Source: Mesorhizobium_K marinum (GTDB lineage Bacteria; Pseudomonadota; Alphaproteobacteria; Rhizobiales; Rhizobiaceae). From it: DNA of 64,000 bases. Positions 1 to 11,336 of the stretch are shown here, piece after piece (positions within the stretch are counted from its first letter, which is position 1; each line of letters opens with the position of its first letter). Made by a program: the position numbers and the translations under genes. The stretch lies in the NCBI RefSeq assembly GCF_040813715.1, contig NZ_JBFOCH010000022.1; one strand, written 5' to 3'. The notes beneath the pieces are model-generated. The model had not been told where the DNA came from and ran no database searches. It was given only the letters and a program-made list of their open reading frames with translations.

Positions 1-1
1 C

Positions 2-1201
2 GGCGGCCCGGTTCACATCACCGACACCAGAGACAGGGTGCATCCGCTGACCCAGCGCTACCTCGCCGCCGCCGGGCAGGCCGGTCTGCCGCTCAACCCT
101 GATTTCAACGGGCCGAGCCAGGAAGGCGCCGGCGTCTACCAGATCAACGCCAAGAACGGCCGCCGCATGTCGGCGGCGCGCGCCTTCCTGCGCCCGGCGA
201 TGAATCGGCAGAACGTGCGCATCGAGACGCACGCCTTGGCGACAAAAATCGTGTTCGAGGGCGCGCGCGCTGTCGGCATCGAGTACGAGCAGCACGGCCG
301 CACGCATGTCGCAAAGGCCGGAAGCGAGGTCATCGTCTCGGGCGGCGCGGTCAACTCGCCGCAGTTGTTGCAGCTTTCCGGCGTCGGTCCCGCTCCGCTG
401 CTGCAGGGCCTCGGCATCCCGGTGGTGCACGCCAACGCCCATGTCGGCGCCAACCTGCAGGATCACGTCGGCATCAACTACACCTTCAAGGGGCGGCTGC
501 CGACGCTCAACCAGATCCTGCGCCCCTGGTGGGGCAAGGCGCTGGTCGGCATGCGCTACATCCTCCTGCGCAGCGGGCCGCTGTCGCTGTCGATGAACGC
601 GGCGGGCGGCTTCTTCCGCACCGACCCGGCGATGACGCGGCCGAACATGCAGCTCTATTTCCAGGCTTTTTCCACGGTCATCCCGAAGAACGGCGAACGG
701 CCGATCCTCACGCCCGACCCGTGGCCGGGTTTCTCCGTCGGTCTCTCCAACTGCCGGCCGTCGAGCCGCGGCGAGATCATGATCCGGTCCCAAAACCCGC
801 GCGACTATCCGAAGATCGTCGCCAATGCCTATTCCACCGAAGCGGATGTCGCCGAGATGCTGGCCGCGGTGAAGTTCGTGCGCAGGATCGCGGCACAGCC
901 GGCCCTGGCGGAGATCATCGAGGAGGAGGTGCTGCCCGGCCCGTCCGTCACGTCGGACGCCGACCTGATCCAGGATTTCCGACAGCGCTCGGGCACGGTC
1001 TACCACCCTGTGTCCACCTGCCGCATGGGTCCCGACCCTGCGCGCGCCGTGGTCGACCCGCGCCTGCGCGTCCACAGAATTTCCGGCCTGCGGGTCATCG
1101 ACGCCTCCATTTTTCCGGATAACATCTCGGGCAACACCAATGCGGCGGCCATCATGACCGGCTGGAAAGGCGCGGGCATGGTGCTGGAGGAGCAGACATG
1201 A
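2..1201 (+). CDS. GMC-family FAD-dependent alcohol/choline dehydrogenase-like oxidoreductase (5' truncated)
   Basis: The reading frame is open from base 2, so the N-terminal FAD-binding part lies outside the window. The visible 399 residues match the C-terminal part of glucose-methanol-choline oxidoreductases. They show an HPLT segment, a DFNG..QEG motif, the signature GGAVNSPQLLQLSGVGP, and near the C-terminus HPVSTCRMG with the proposed catalytic His, then SGNTNAAAIM with the second active-site residue. Such enzymes oxidise alcohols or polyols using FAD. The stop codon overlaps the next start (ATGA), which implies translational coupling to the dehydratase. The natural substrate cannot be read from sequence. 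A sugar-acid or polyol pathway is inferred from the neighbours. Confidence 0.9.
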   Translation, partial: GGPVHITDTRDRVHPLTQRYLAAAGQAGLPLNPDFNGPSQEGAGVYQINAKNGRRMSAARAFLRPAMNRQNVRIETHALATKIVFEGARAVGIEYEQHGRTHVAKAGSEVIVSGGAVNSPQLLQLSGVGPAPLLQGLGIPVVHANAHVGANLQDHVGINYTFKGRLPTLNQILRPWWGKALVGMRYILLRSGPLSLSMNAAGGFFRTDPAMTRPNMQLYFQAFSTVIPKNGERPILTPDPWPGFSVGLSNCRPSSRGEIMIRSQNPRDYPKIVANAYSTEADVAEMLAAVKFVRRIAAQPALAEIIEEEVLPGPSVTSDADLIQDFRQRSGTVYHPVSTCRMGPDPARAVVDPRLRVHRISGLRVIDASIFPDNISGNTNAAAIMTGWKGAGMVLEEQT

Positions 1202-2409
1202 AGATCACCGACGTAAAAACCTGGGTCGTCGGCAATCCGCCGCCCGGCATCGGCGGCAAATATTTCATCTTCGTCAGGCTGACGACCGATTCCGGCGTCA
1301 CCGGCTACGGCGAGGCCTACAACGCGACCTTTTCGGCGCATGTCACGGCCCGCATGATCGAGGACATGGCCGAGCGTTATTTCATCGGCCACGACCCGCA
1401 CGACATCGAGGTGTTCTTTCGCCGCTGCTATTCCTCCGGCTTCACCCAGCGGCCGGACGTCTCCGGCATGGGCTGCTTCTCGGCGCTCGAAATGGCCTGC
1501 TGGGACATCGTCGGCAAGGAGGCGAACAAGCCGGTCTACAAGCTGCTGGGCGGCCAGGTGCATGAGACGCTGCGCTCCTACACCTATCTCTACCCGCACA
1601 CCGGCTCGGTCCACACCGAAGATGTTGCGCCGAAGAACGTCTACAACGACCCCGACATGGCAGCCGAATGCGCGCTGCACTATGTCGAGCAGGGGTTCGA
1701 CGCCGTAAAACTCGATCCGGCCGGACCCTACACCGTCTATGACGGCCACCAGCCCAGGCTCTACGACATCGACCTCTCCACCCGCATGGTGAAGGCGATC
1801 CGCGAGGCGATCGGCAACCGCGCCGACATCCTGTTCGGCACGCACGGCCAGTTCACCGCGTCCGGTGCGCTGCGCATGGCCAGGGCGATAGAACCCTACG
1901 ACCCGCTGTGGTTCGAGGAGCCTGTGCCGCCAGACATGCCGGAAGTGATGGCGCAGGTGGCGCGCGGCACGTCGATCCCGATCGCCACCGGCGAGCGGCT
2001 GACGACGAAGTTCGAGTTCGCCCGCGTCATCGAGACCCGTGCAGCGACCATCCTGCAGCCGGACCTCGGCCGCTCGGGCGGCATCCTCGAGACCAAGAAG
2101 ATCGCCGCCATGGCCGAGGCCTATCACATCCAGGTCGCGCCGCACTGCTATTGCGGCCCGATCGTCGGCGCGGCCAACATCCAACTGGCGGCCACCCTGC
2201 CTAACTTCCTGATCCTCGAATCCTTGAAGCAGTGGGACGGCTTTCACGAAAAGCTGCTGAAGAAGAAGATCGAATGGCAGGACGGCCATGTCATCCCCTC
2301 GAAGGAGCCGGGGCTCGGCGTCGAGTTGGACGAAGCCGTCTGCGAGGCGCATCCCTATGACGGCAAGGCGCTGCATCTCGAGATGACGCAGTCGCCGCTG
2401 TTCCCGTGA
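1198..2409 (+). CDS. Enolase-superfamily (mandelate racemase/muconate lactonizing enzyme type) sugar-acid dehydratase
   Basis: A 403-residue protein with a capping domain followed by the enolase-superfamily barrel. Visible barrel motifs are the strand ending in THGQF (about residue 208), WFEEP with metal-ligand Glu near 240, and GER with Glu near 266. A late His lies in APHCYCGP. The spacing resembles the D-galactonate/D-mannonate dehydratase branch, which dehydrates aldonic acids with Mg2+, but the exact substrate is not assignable. The ATG follows GGAGGAG and overlaps the stop of the oxidoreductase. The end overlaps the GTG of the following dehydrogenase by four bases, so the three genes form one coupled operon. 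Confidence 0.85.
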   Translation: MKITDVKTWVVGNPPPGIGGKYFIFVRLTTDSGVTGYGEAYNATFSAHVTARMIEDMAERYFIGHDPHDIEVFFRRCYSSGFTQRPDVSGMGCFSALEMACWDIVGKEANKPVYKLLGGQVHETLRSYTYLYPHTGSVHTEDVAPKNVYNDPDMAAECALHYVEQGFDAVKLDPAGPYTVYDGHQPRLYDIDLSTRMVKAIREAIGNRADILFGTHGQFTASGALRMARAIEPYDPLWFEEPVPPDMPEVMAQVARGTSIPIATGERLTTKFEFARVIETRAATILQPDLGRSGGILETKKIAAMAEAYHIQVAPHCYCGPIVGAANIQLAATLPNFLILESLKQWDGFHEKLLKKKIEWQDGHVIPSKEPGLGVELDEAVCEAHPYDGKALHLEMTQSPLFP

Positions 2410-3335
2410 CGCCGATGGACAAGCCCGCCTACGCCTTCATCGGTCTCGGCCATCTCGGGGGCAACCTCGCGGCTTCGCTGCTGCGCGCGGGCTTCGCCGT
2501 CACCGTCCACGATCGCGACCCGGCCGCTGTCGCCCGCCTCGTCGCCCTGGGCGCTGCGGGCGCCGGCTCTCCGGCCGAAGCCGCCGCTCGCGCCGGCAAC
2601 GCCATCACCTGCCTGCCCTCGCCCGCCGTCAGCGAGGCGGTGCTCACCGGCAAGGACGGCCTGTTCGACGGCCTCCCCGCCGGCGCGACCTGGATCGAGA
2701 TGTCGACCAACGGCCGCGACGAGATCGTCCGCCTCGCCGGGTTGGCCGAAGCGCGGGGCGTCGAGACCCTCGAATGTCCCGTCACCGGCGGCGTTCACCT
2801 CGCCGCGGCGGGAAAAATCACCGCGCTGGTCGGCGGCGATCCCGCCCTATTCGAAAGGCACCGCGCCGCGATCGAGGCGATGTGCGCGAAAAGCTTCCTG
2901 ATGGGACCGATCGGTTCGGCCGCAGTGATCAAGGTCATCACCAACATGCTGGCCTTCATCCACCTCGTCGCCGCCGGCGAGGCGCTGATGCTGGCGAAAC
3001 GCGGCGGGCTCGACCTCGCGCAGGCCTACCATGCAATCGCCGAGTCGTCGGGTACCAGCTTTGTGCACGAGACCGAGAGCCAACTCGTGCTCAACGGGTC
3101 CTACGACATCGGCTTCACCATGGACCTCGCACTGAAGGATCTCGGCTTCGCGCTCGCCATGGGCAGGGAATTCGGAGCGCCGCTCGATCTTGCTGCACGC
3201 GTCAATGCGATCTTCCAGGAAGGCAAGGCGGCCTATGGCGGCAACGCGTGGTCGACCATGATCGTTAAGCTGCTGGAGGACGCAACCGGCACCGACCTGC
3301 GCGCGCCCGGCTTTCCCGCGAGACTTGAAGCCTGA
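2406..3335 (+). CDS. 3-hydroxyisobutyrate dehydrogenase-like NAD(P)-dependent oxidoreductase
   Basis: A 309-residue beta-hydroxyacid dehydrogenase. The N-terminus has the Rossmann signature FIGLGHLGGNLA (about residues 11-22). A substrate-binding segment CPVTGG lies near residue 125, and the conserved catalytic Lys is in KVITNML near residue 175. The family reversibly oxidises 3-hydroxy acids such as 3-hydroxyisobutyrate, tartronate semialdehyde or related products. Two starts are possible: GTG at 2406 overlapping the dehydratase stop, or ATG at 2415. I chose the overlapping GTG because of the coupling seen upstream. It probably acts after the dehydratase in sugar-acid or polyol catabolism, which is inference from the operon. 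Confidence 0.85.
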   Translation: MTPMDKPAYAFIGLGHLGGNLAASLLRAGFAVTVHDRDPAAVARLVALGAAGAGSPAEAAARAGNAITCLPSPAVSEAVLTGKDGLFDGLPAGATWIEMSTNGRDEIVRLAGLAEARGVETLECPVTGGVHLAAAGKITALVGGDPALFERHRAAIEAMCAKSFLMGPIGSAAVIKVITNMLAFIHLVAAGEALMLAKRGGLDLAQAYHAIAESSGTSFVHETESQLVLNGSYDIGFTMDLALKDLGFALAMGREFGAPLDLAARVNAIFQEGKAAYGGNAWSTMIVKLLEDATGTDLRAPGFPARLEA

Positions 3336-3400
3336 GTAAATTTCGCTTTCCGATCAGTGACTTGCGCCTTCGCAGTGAATCTTTCCGGCAGGAAACTGAT

Positions 3401-4510
3401 TCAATCCCGTAGCGTGATCGCCCCGGGCAGGATCTCGAACGTCGCGGGGATGCGCCCGGGCGATTCCCCATCCGCCTCGATCAGCATCGGAGCGGCCGCG
3501 TCGGCCAGCGGCTCCACCACCAGCTTCCGGCCGCGCAGGATGGTGATTGCCCGGTGGTTGCGGTGGAGACCGCCATAGAGCAGCCNCAGCGTGATCGCTC
3601 CTGGCAGGATCTCGAACGTCGCGGGGATGCGCCCGGGCGATTCCCCATCCGCCTCGATCAGCATCGGAGCGGCCGCGTCGGCCAGCGGCTCCACCACCAG
3701 CTTCCGGCCGCGCAGGATGGTGATTGCCCGGTGGTTGCGGTGGAGACCGCCATAGAGCAGCCTGATGTCGCGGATCAGCCCGAGCTTGCCGGCGGCGCGC
3801 AGGATGACGATGTCGAACAGCCCGTCGTCGAGCAGGGCGTCGGGCGCGACCATCATGCCGCCGCCGAAAAAGCGCCCGTTCGCAGCGACGACGAGGGCGA
3901 CACGTGCCTCGGTCGGCTCGCCGTCGTCGACGGTGATGCGGACGTCCCGGAAGCGGTAGCGGATGAACTCGGTCACGGTGCGCCAGTAGAACAGCGCCCT
4001 AGCCGAGACGCGGCCCTTCCGCTCGTCGCCGTTGACCGCGCGGGCAACGGCGCCGGAGACGCCGAGGCTCGCAATGTTGATGAAATGGCGGCTCGCCAGT
4101 GCGCCGTGGTCGTCGACGAACGAGACCCGGCCGGCATCGATCGCCCTGCCCCGCGATTGCGCCATGCGCCGGATCGCCACCGCATGGCTGTCGCGCAGGC
4201 CGAGGCCGCGGGCGAAATCGGTTCCCGTGCCGCAGGGCAGGATACCGAGCGACGACTTGCTGCCCTCCGCGGCGGCGGTGACCAGCCCGTCGGCGACCTC
4301 GTTCACGGTGCCGTCGCCGCCCGCGGCGATCACCAGGCCGCATCCGGCGGCGGCGAGGTCCATCGCCAGTGTCACCGCATCGCGCGCGGCCTGCGTCTCG
4401 CGCAGGTCGATATCGCCGAACGCGCCCTTCAGGGCAGCGCCGATCTCCGGCCAGTCTTTGCGGAGACGGCCGCTTCCCGCGACCGGATTCAGGATCACGC
4501 CAACCTTCAT
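3401..4510 (-). CDS. Diacylglycerol kinase-type lipid kinase (YegS/BmrU family), containing an assembly duplication
   Basis: The N-terminus MKVGVILNPVAGSG and the nucleotide-binding AAGGDGTVNEV, then LPCGTGTDFARGLGL, are classic for the DAGK catalytic domain. The YegS-like C-terminal beta domain follows. The ATG at 4510 is preceded by GGGAGG, so I chose it over upstream in-frame codons. The coding region contains a single N at 3586, and the last 57 or so codons appear twice, 177 bases apart. Removing one copy leaves 310 residues, the normal family length, so the repeat is a scaffolding artefact. The family phosphorylates diacylglycerol or related lipids at the membrane. The actual substrate is unknown. 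Confidence 0.85.
   Translation of the reverse strand: MKVGVILNPVAGSGRLRKDWPEIGAALKGAFGDIDLRETQAARDAVTLAMDLAAAGCGLVIAAGGDGTVNEVADGLVTAAAEGSKSSLGILPCGTGTDFARGLGLRDSHAVAIRRMAQSRGRAIDAGRVSFVDDHGALASRHFINIASLGVSGAVARAVNGDERKGRVSARALFYWRTVTEFIRYRFRDVRITVDDGEPTEARVALVVAANGRFFGGGMMVAPDALLDDGLFDIVILRAAGKLGLIRDIRLLYGGLHRNHRAITILRGRKLVVEPLADAAAPMLIEADGESPGRIPATFEILPGAITLXLLYGGLHRNHRAITILRGRKLVVEPLADAAAPMLIEADGESPGRIPATFEILPGAITLRD
3586..3586. other. Scaffold gap (1 N) with duplicated flanks
   Basis: Sequence on the left (from about 3410) is repeated on the right with an offset of 177 bases and a few mismatches near the junction. It lies inside the lipid kinase gene and adds a false in-frame repeat. Confidence 0.9.
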
Positions 4511-5031
4511 CCGCCTGCCTCCCCGCCGGCCACCCTGCGGCAGTTCGCGACAGCCGGCAAGCGGCCATGATTTTAGCCGGCTCGTCCCCGATAATCCCGT
4601 TTTCCACAGGCGCGCGGGCATTCCCTCGGCCGGCATCGTCACCTAAGGTCAACCCATCTCAGGCCCGAAACCGAAACGGCGCTGCAAGGCGAAGCGGAAG
4701 TGGAGGGAGCAACCTGGGGACCCCGAAACCGGGGACGGGAAGGCGGCGGGCTTGCCCGTTACGCGCCGGTCTGACGGACGGGGACCGCGGGAAGCGTGCG
4801 AACGCCAACGGCGGACCGATGCTGCCATGAAAGTCCGGGAAAGACTTTCGATGGCACGTCAGCGGACCCTTCGGGAGAAGCAGGCGTAGGTTCGGACAGA
4901 TGCCGCATCTTTCGGGAAGCGCTTTGCCGGACCGTCAAGACAAAGGCCGGCGCGGCCTGTCGCTCTTCGGGTGGCGGCGCCTGCGCAAAGGTTCTGGTCT
5001 GACAGGGAGGCGCTGGGAGAAATCCCGGCGC
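4511..5031. other. 521-bp gene-free region with strong local secondary structure
   Basis: This lies between the start of the lipid kinase and the end of the DUF3137 gene, both on the minus strand. No frame here looks coding. It contains a strong hairpin at 4823-4856: TGCCATGAAAGTC, a 7-base loop, then GACTTTC and ATGGCA with one bulged G. It also has a CCCCG/CGGGG stem near 4730 and a hairpin at 5008-5033. An RNA gene is possible, but I could not match it to RNase P RNA, tmRNA or SRP RNA. Part of it should be the promoter of the lipid kinase. Confidence 0.4.
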
Positions 5032-5033
5032 CT
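5008..5033 (-). terminator. Possible terminator hairpin after the DUF3137 gene
   Basis: AGGCGCTGGGA, loop GAAA, TCCCGGCGCCT forms an 11-bp stem with one G-T wobble. It sits directly at the DUF3137 stop codon. There is no T-tract on the minus strand, so termination is only inferred. Confidence 0.35.
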
Positions 5034-6116
5034 ACTCTGTTTTCGGGTCCGCCGACCCGGCCTTGCGCACCAGCGCTGCGGTCGCCAGCAAGGCGGCCAA
5101 GTCGGCGATCATCGGCTCGACATGCGCCGTGTAGTCGATCGGCTCACCATCGGCCGGCAGTTCGAACAGGTTCCGTGCCAAAGGAATGAGCAGGAACCCG
5201 TCGCCCTCCCGCAGCGCCAGCCGCACCGGACTTTCCGGCCAGGTTTCGCCGAGCCATTCCAGCGCCCGCGCAAGCTTGCCGGTCACCAGCGGACGCGCCG
5301 CATCGGGATTGTCCGAGCGGAACTCGTAGATCTCGTCGAGCGCGGCGACGCCGCTCTTCAACTCCTCCAGCCTGTCGCCGAACAGCCCGCGCAAGAAGCC
5401 GACGGACGCCTTGTCCGTCCTGTGCGCCGCGACGAGCAGGCCTGGAAAGCGCGTGATCGTCCCGAACGCCACGACGACGCCCCTGAAGACCTCCGACCGG
5501 GTGGCGCCCGACCCCTCGCTCAGGACCGCCTCGTAGAACTCGAAGGAAAAATCCTCATGGCGGCCCGATATCACGTCGTCGAAGCGTTCCCGGTCGAACG
5601 ACTCCACCGCCTCCCGCGGCAGGCGTGCGAATGACGCCGGCGTGACNGTTCGAAGGAAAAATCCTCGTGGCGGCCCGATATCACGTCGTCGAAGCGTTCC
5701 CGGTCGAACGACTCCACCGCCTCCCGCGGCAGGCGTGCGAATGACGCCGGCGTGACGCCTCGGCGATAGCGGATATCCTCGATGAAGCTGAATATCTTCG
5801 GCATGATGCTGGCGCGCAACGACTGCTCGTGCCGCGCGGGGCGGCGGCGCCGCACGACATGGCCCACGACAAGGACCGCGAGGCCCAGCAGGTAGAGGAA
5901 CAGGTGGGGCGCCGACAGCCATTGTTCCCTTGGGTCGGCGAAACGGTTGAACAGAAGCGCCAGCAGCACGACCGCTGCCAGCACCAGTCCATCGAAAACC
6001 GCCACGCGCCACCATGCCGAGCGGCGGGTACGCGCCCTTTCGGCGCGGTAGCGTTCGAGTTCGGCCTTGATCTCCCCGATGGCCTCGGCGTCCGGCATCA
6101 TGTCCTGTGCATGCAT
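5032..6116 (-). CDS. DUF3137 domain membrane protein, broken by an assembly duplication
   Basis: The N-terminus is charged and helical. Two hydrophobic segments follow (VAVFDGLVLAAVVLLALLF and LFLYLLGLAVLVVGHVV), then a basic stretch and a soluble DUF3137-type domain. No biochemical function is known for this family. A single N at 5647 and a 110-base repeated flank split the frame. Taking out 110 bases gives exactly 324 residues in one frame, so the gene is almost certainly intact in the organism. I chose ATG 6116; a GTG at 6143, five bases after the CapA-like stop, is the alternative. It probably forms an operon with the upstream CapA-like gene. Confidence 0.75.
5647..5647. other. Scaffold gap (1 N) with duplicated flanks
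   Basis: About 105 bases starting near 5541 recur from 5651 (offset 110). One mismatch was seen (CCTCATGG versus CCTCGTGG). The offset is not a multiple of three, so the DUF3137 gene looks frameshifted. Confidence 0.9.
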
Positions 6117-6147
6117 GGCGTCATCCGTCTCGGGACCGGTCACGGAC

Positions 6148-7194
6148 CTATAGCTGTTTTGCCGCGGTTTGTCCGGTTTTCGGCACGAAGATGCGCGAAA
6201 CGAGCGCCGCCGCGCGATCTTCCGGCCTGACCGGGCGCAGCCGCTCGCGCCGCCGTTGTCTCTCGCGCAGGAACGGAATGACCCTGTGCGCCGCCACCCG
6301 GCCCCATGTGTCCGCGTCGGCGCTCATCTCGACCGAGAGCAGCGCGCCGATCCTGAGCGGCCATGGCGGGCTCGCCATCACCGTTCCGAGCAGGTCTCCA
6401 AGCCCGTAGGCGACCAGCGTCTGGCCCATCCGTTCCACCGGCTGCACGACATGCGCATGGCCGCCCACGATCAGGTTTGCCCCCTGCCCCGCCAGCCGAC
6501 CTGCCAGGGCTCGGGTGGTGGCCTGCGGGAAATGCCGGAACTCGCGATCCCAGTGCGGCATGGCGCAGAGGACATCGACGCCAGGCGCAACCGCGAAACC
6601 TCCGGCAACGTCTTTGGTCATGGCGACGCGCCCGGCATAGTCCGCCGCGCCGCCGTTTCGCCACTGCGTGAAGGCAAGGAAACCGAGTGCCAGGGGACCC
6701 GCGTCGATGCGCTGCACCTGCCCCTTCGCGGCCGCGCCGATCGTCCTTGCCCCGAGGTCGGCGAGCGCCTCGGCCGTCCGCTCGAACCCCACCGGCCCCT
6801 GGTCGAGCGCGTGATTGTTGGCCAGCGAGAGCACGAGCCGCGCCGGCGCGATACCGGCCGCGGCCAGCACCTCGCCCACGAAGGCCGGCGTCATGGCATG
6901 GCGAAGGCCGAGCCGGGTCGCGACCGGAAAGGCCGGCCGCTCCACCACCGGGCTCTCGCAATTGGCGACGACGAGATCGGCGGCCTCGAACAGCGCGCAC
7001 AACGAAGGGTCCACCTCGGGCGGCTCGCGGCTGGCGACGGCGGAGATGTCCCCGGCAAACAGCAGCCGAACTGCCCGTCGCGGCTGCAGCCATCGCGCCT
7101 CGATCGGCCCGAAACGGCGCCCCCCAGCGACGAGCGAAGGCTTCACGAGCCTCGGCAGCCAGGACAGCCTGTAGGACAGCGGAAAGTTGGACAC
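6148..7194 (-). CDS. CapA-family metallophosphatase-like protein (poly-gamma-glutamate synthesis type)
   Basis: The protein carries the PGA_cap/CapA motif series: LLFAGDIS near the N-terminus, VVANCESPVV, LSLANNHALDQG, and GGHAHVVQPVE. These are the metal-ligand blocks of the calcineurin-like phosphoesterase fold. CapA proteins take part in poly-gamma-glutamate or related polymer export, but no capB/capC genes are nearby, so that role is not supported here. The start is uncertain: GTG at 7194 (348 residues) or TTG at 7230 (360 residues). No signal peptide is obvious. The DUF3137 gene follows with a few bases between. Confidence 0.8.
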   Translation of the reverse strand: MSNFPLSYRLSWLPRLVKPSLVAGGRRFGPIEARWLQPRRAVRLLFAGDISAVASREPPEVDPSLCALFEAADLVVANCESPVVERPAFPVATRLGLRHAMTPAFVGEVLAAAGIAPARLVLSLANNHALDQGPVGFERTAEALADLGARTIGAAAKGQVQRIDAGPLALGFLAFTQWRNGGAADYAGRVAMTKDVAGGFAVAPGVDVLCAMPHWDREFRHFPQATTRALAGRLAGQGANLIVGGHAHVVQPVERMGQTLVAYGLGDLLGTVMASPPWPLRIGALLSVEMSADADTWGRVAAHRVIPFLRERQRRRERLRPVRPEDRAAALVSRIFVPKTGQTAAKQL

Positions 7195-7245
7195 GGCTGC
7201 GACCTGATCGCTTTCCGGCCGGCTTTGCAAGCGGCAGCCGCGGCT

Positions 7246-7265
7246 CCTGACAACCTGCTGTCAGG
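7246..7265. repeat. Inverted repeat upstream of uvrB
   Basis: CCTGACA, six-base spacer ACCTGC, TGTCAGG is a perfect 7-bp dyad in the divergent region between the CapA-like gene and uvrB. It could be an operator or the base of a small hairpin. It does not fit the alphaproteobacterial LexA pattern (GTTC-N7-GTTC), so SOS control is not supported. Confidence 0.3.
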
Positions 7266-7337
7266 ATGGCCGCCTGGCGCGCTCCCCAAGGCCAACTGCC
7301 ACTTTCCATTCGGGCGTTCTCACCCCATATTCGCGGC

Positions 7338-10325
<2,988 letters not shown>

Positions 10326-10450
10326 CCAGCGCAGGTGCCCGGAGCCGCTCGCCTCGCAGCCCGTATCGACGCGGCCCGGCCTTCCCTGCCTGAACCTTTT
10401 TCGCGTAGATGCGTTCTGGGGGTATTGGGACGCATTTCGAGGAACCTTCC

Positions 10451-10849
10451 ATGAATCTGCTACGCCTTGCATGGGCGGCCTTTGTGGCCGCCGGCTTCGC
10501 CTTCGTCGCGCCCGCGGGAGCGGCGCCTCTGCCCGCCACCCAGCCTTCGGGCCAGACCCTCGTGGTGCCGGTCCGCGGCTGCCATTCAGACGTCCGCCGG
10601 CATTATGTGCCGGAATACGGACGCACCGTGACGCATCGCCATCGCCGGGACTGCCGGCCCGTCCGCGTCGACGGCAACGGATCGCGCGACTGCCATCGGG
10701 ACGCGCGGCGGCATTTCGTGCCGGGATACGGCCGCGTCCTGCACCGCCACGTCGGCCCGGACTGCCGCGTTCGCGTGCTGCGCCGCTGGGACGGCCCCGG
10801 CGGACGCGAATGCGCCTTCATCGGGCCTGTCCGCTACTGCGTCTACTGA
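10451..10849 (+). CDS. Small secreted Cys/His-rich protein with two internal repeats
   Basis: A 132-residue protein. Residues 1-24 are a clear signal peptide ending in APAGA. The mature part has two copies (about residues 44-69 and 81-106) of the pattern C-H-x-D-x-R-R-H-[YF]-V-P-x-Y-G-R, followed by x-H-R-H and D-C-R. Six cysteines in all suggest disulfides or metal binding in the periplasm. The ATG at 10451 follows GAGGAACC and fits the signal peptide better than an upstream in-frame ATG at 10409. I do not recognise a named family; the function is unknown. It is followed by a strong hairpin. Confidence 0.75.
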   Translation: MNLLRLAWAAFVAAGFAFVAPAGAAPLPATQPSGQTLVVPVRGCHSDVRRHYVPEYGRTVTHRHRRDCRPVRVDGNGSRDCHRDARRHFVPGYGRVLHRHVGPDCRVRVLRRWDGPGGRECAFIGPVRYCVY

Positions 10850-10869
10850 TCCATGAAGTCTTCCAGACA

Positions 10870-10904
10870 GAACGAGCCGGTGTCGGATCGACGCCGGCTC
10901 GTTC
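10870..10904 (+). terminator. Intrinsic-type hairpin after the Cys/His-rich gene
   Basis: GAACGAGCCGG pairs perfectly with CCGGCTCGTTC (11 bp). The 13-base interior can pair further (GTC/GAC). Only a short T-containing run follows. It lies between the secreted protein gene and the next gene, so a terminator or attenuator is likely. Confidence 0.6.
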
Positions 10905-10922
10905 GTCCTTGAAGGGACAACG

Positions 10923-11309
10923 ATGGAGACGATCATGGCCTATGTAGACGGTTTCGTGCTCGCCGTGCCGAAAGCGCGGTTGGACGAATACAAGGATATG
11001 GCCCGCAGGGCCGGCACGGTCTGGTTGGACCACGGCGCACTGAGCTACGTCGAGGCGATTGGCGACGACGTGCCCTACGGCGAACTGACATCGTTCCCGC
11101 GCGCGGTGCAGGCAAGGGACGACGAGGTCGTGGTATTCGCGTGGGTGACCTACCAATCCAGGAACGAGCGCGACCGCATCCTCAAGCTGGTGATGGATGA
11201 CGAGCGCATGCAGGGCGACAGGGACACGATGCCCTTCGACGGCAAGCGCCTGATCTTCGGCGGTTTCGAGGCGTTCATCCAGGTCCAGCCGGGCGGCGGC
11301 GAGCCCTGA
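10923..11309 (+). CDS. DUF1428 family protein (YbaA-like)
   Basis: A 128-residue small soluble protein with the DUF1428 pattern: Y-V-D-G-F near the start, a conserved Trp (TVWLDHGAL), and the C-terminal MPFDGKRLIFGGFEAF. The family adopts a ferredoxin-like dimeric alpha/beta-barrel fold and has no established reaction. ATG 10923 is preceded by GAAGGGA; ATG 10935 is an alternative that would match many family members starting at MAYVDGF. It stands alone and is convergent with the Kazal-like lipoprotein gene 27 bases downstream. Confidence 0.85.
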   Translation: METIMAYVDGFVLAVPKARLDEYKDMARRAGTVWLDHGALSYVEAIGDDVPYGELTSFPRAVQARDDEVVVFAWVTYQSRNERDRILKLVMDDERMQGDRDTMPFDGKRLIFGGFEAFIQVQPGGGEP

Positions 11310-11336
11310 CTCTCGGCCGCCGGGAACCGTTTCGCG

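Noticed and set aside
3401..3770. Apparent tandem repeat of a 59-residue segment in the lipid kinase
   Set aside because: The repeat is bounded by an N, and removing it restores the usual family length, so it is a scaffolding artefact and not a domain duplication.
4640..4860. Possible RNase P RNA, tmRNA or SRP RNA
   Set aside because: GAAAGTCCGGG-like and GCGAAC-like words occur, but the conserved cores of these RNAs could not be found in the right order.
7266..7337. LexA/SOS box before uvrB
   Set aside because: No GTTC-N7-GTTC motif is present; only an unrelated inverted repeat at 7246-7265 was seen.
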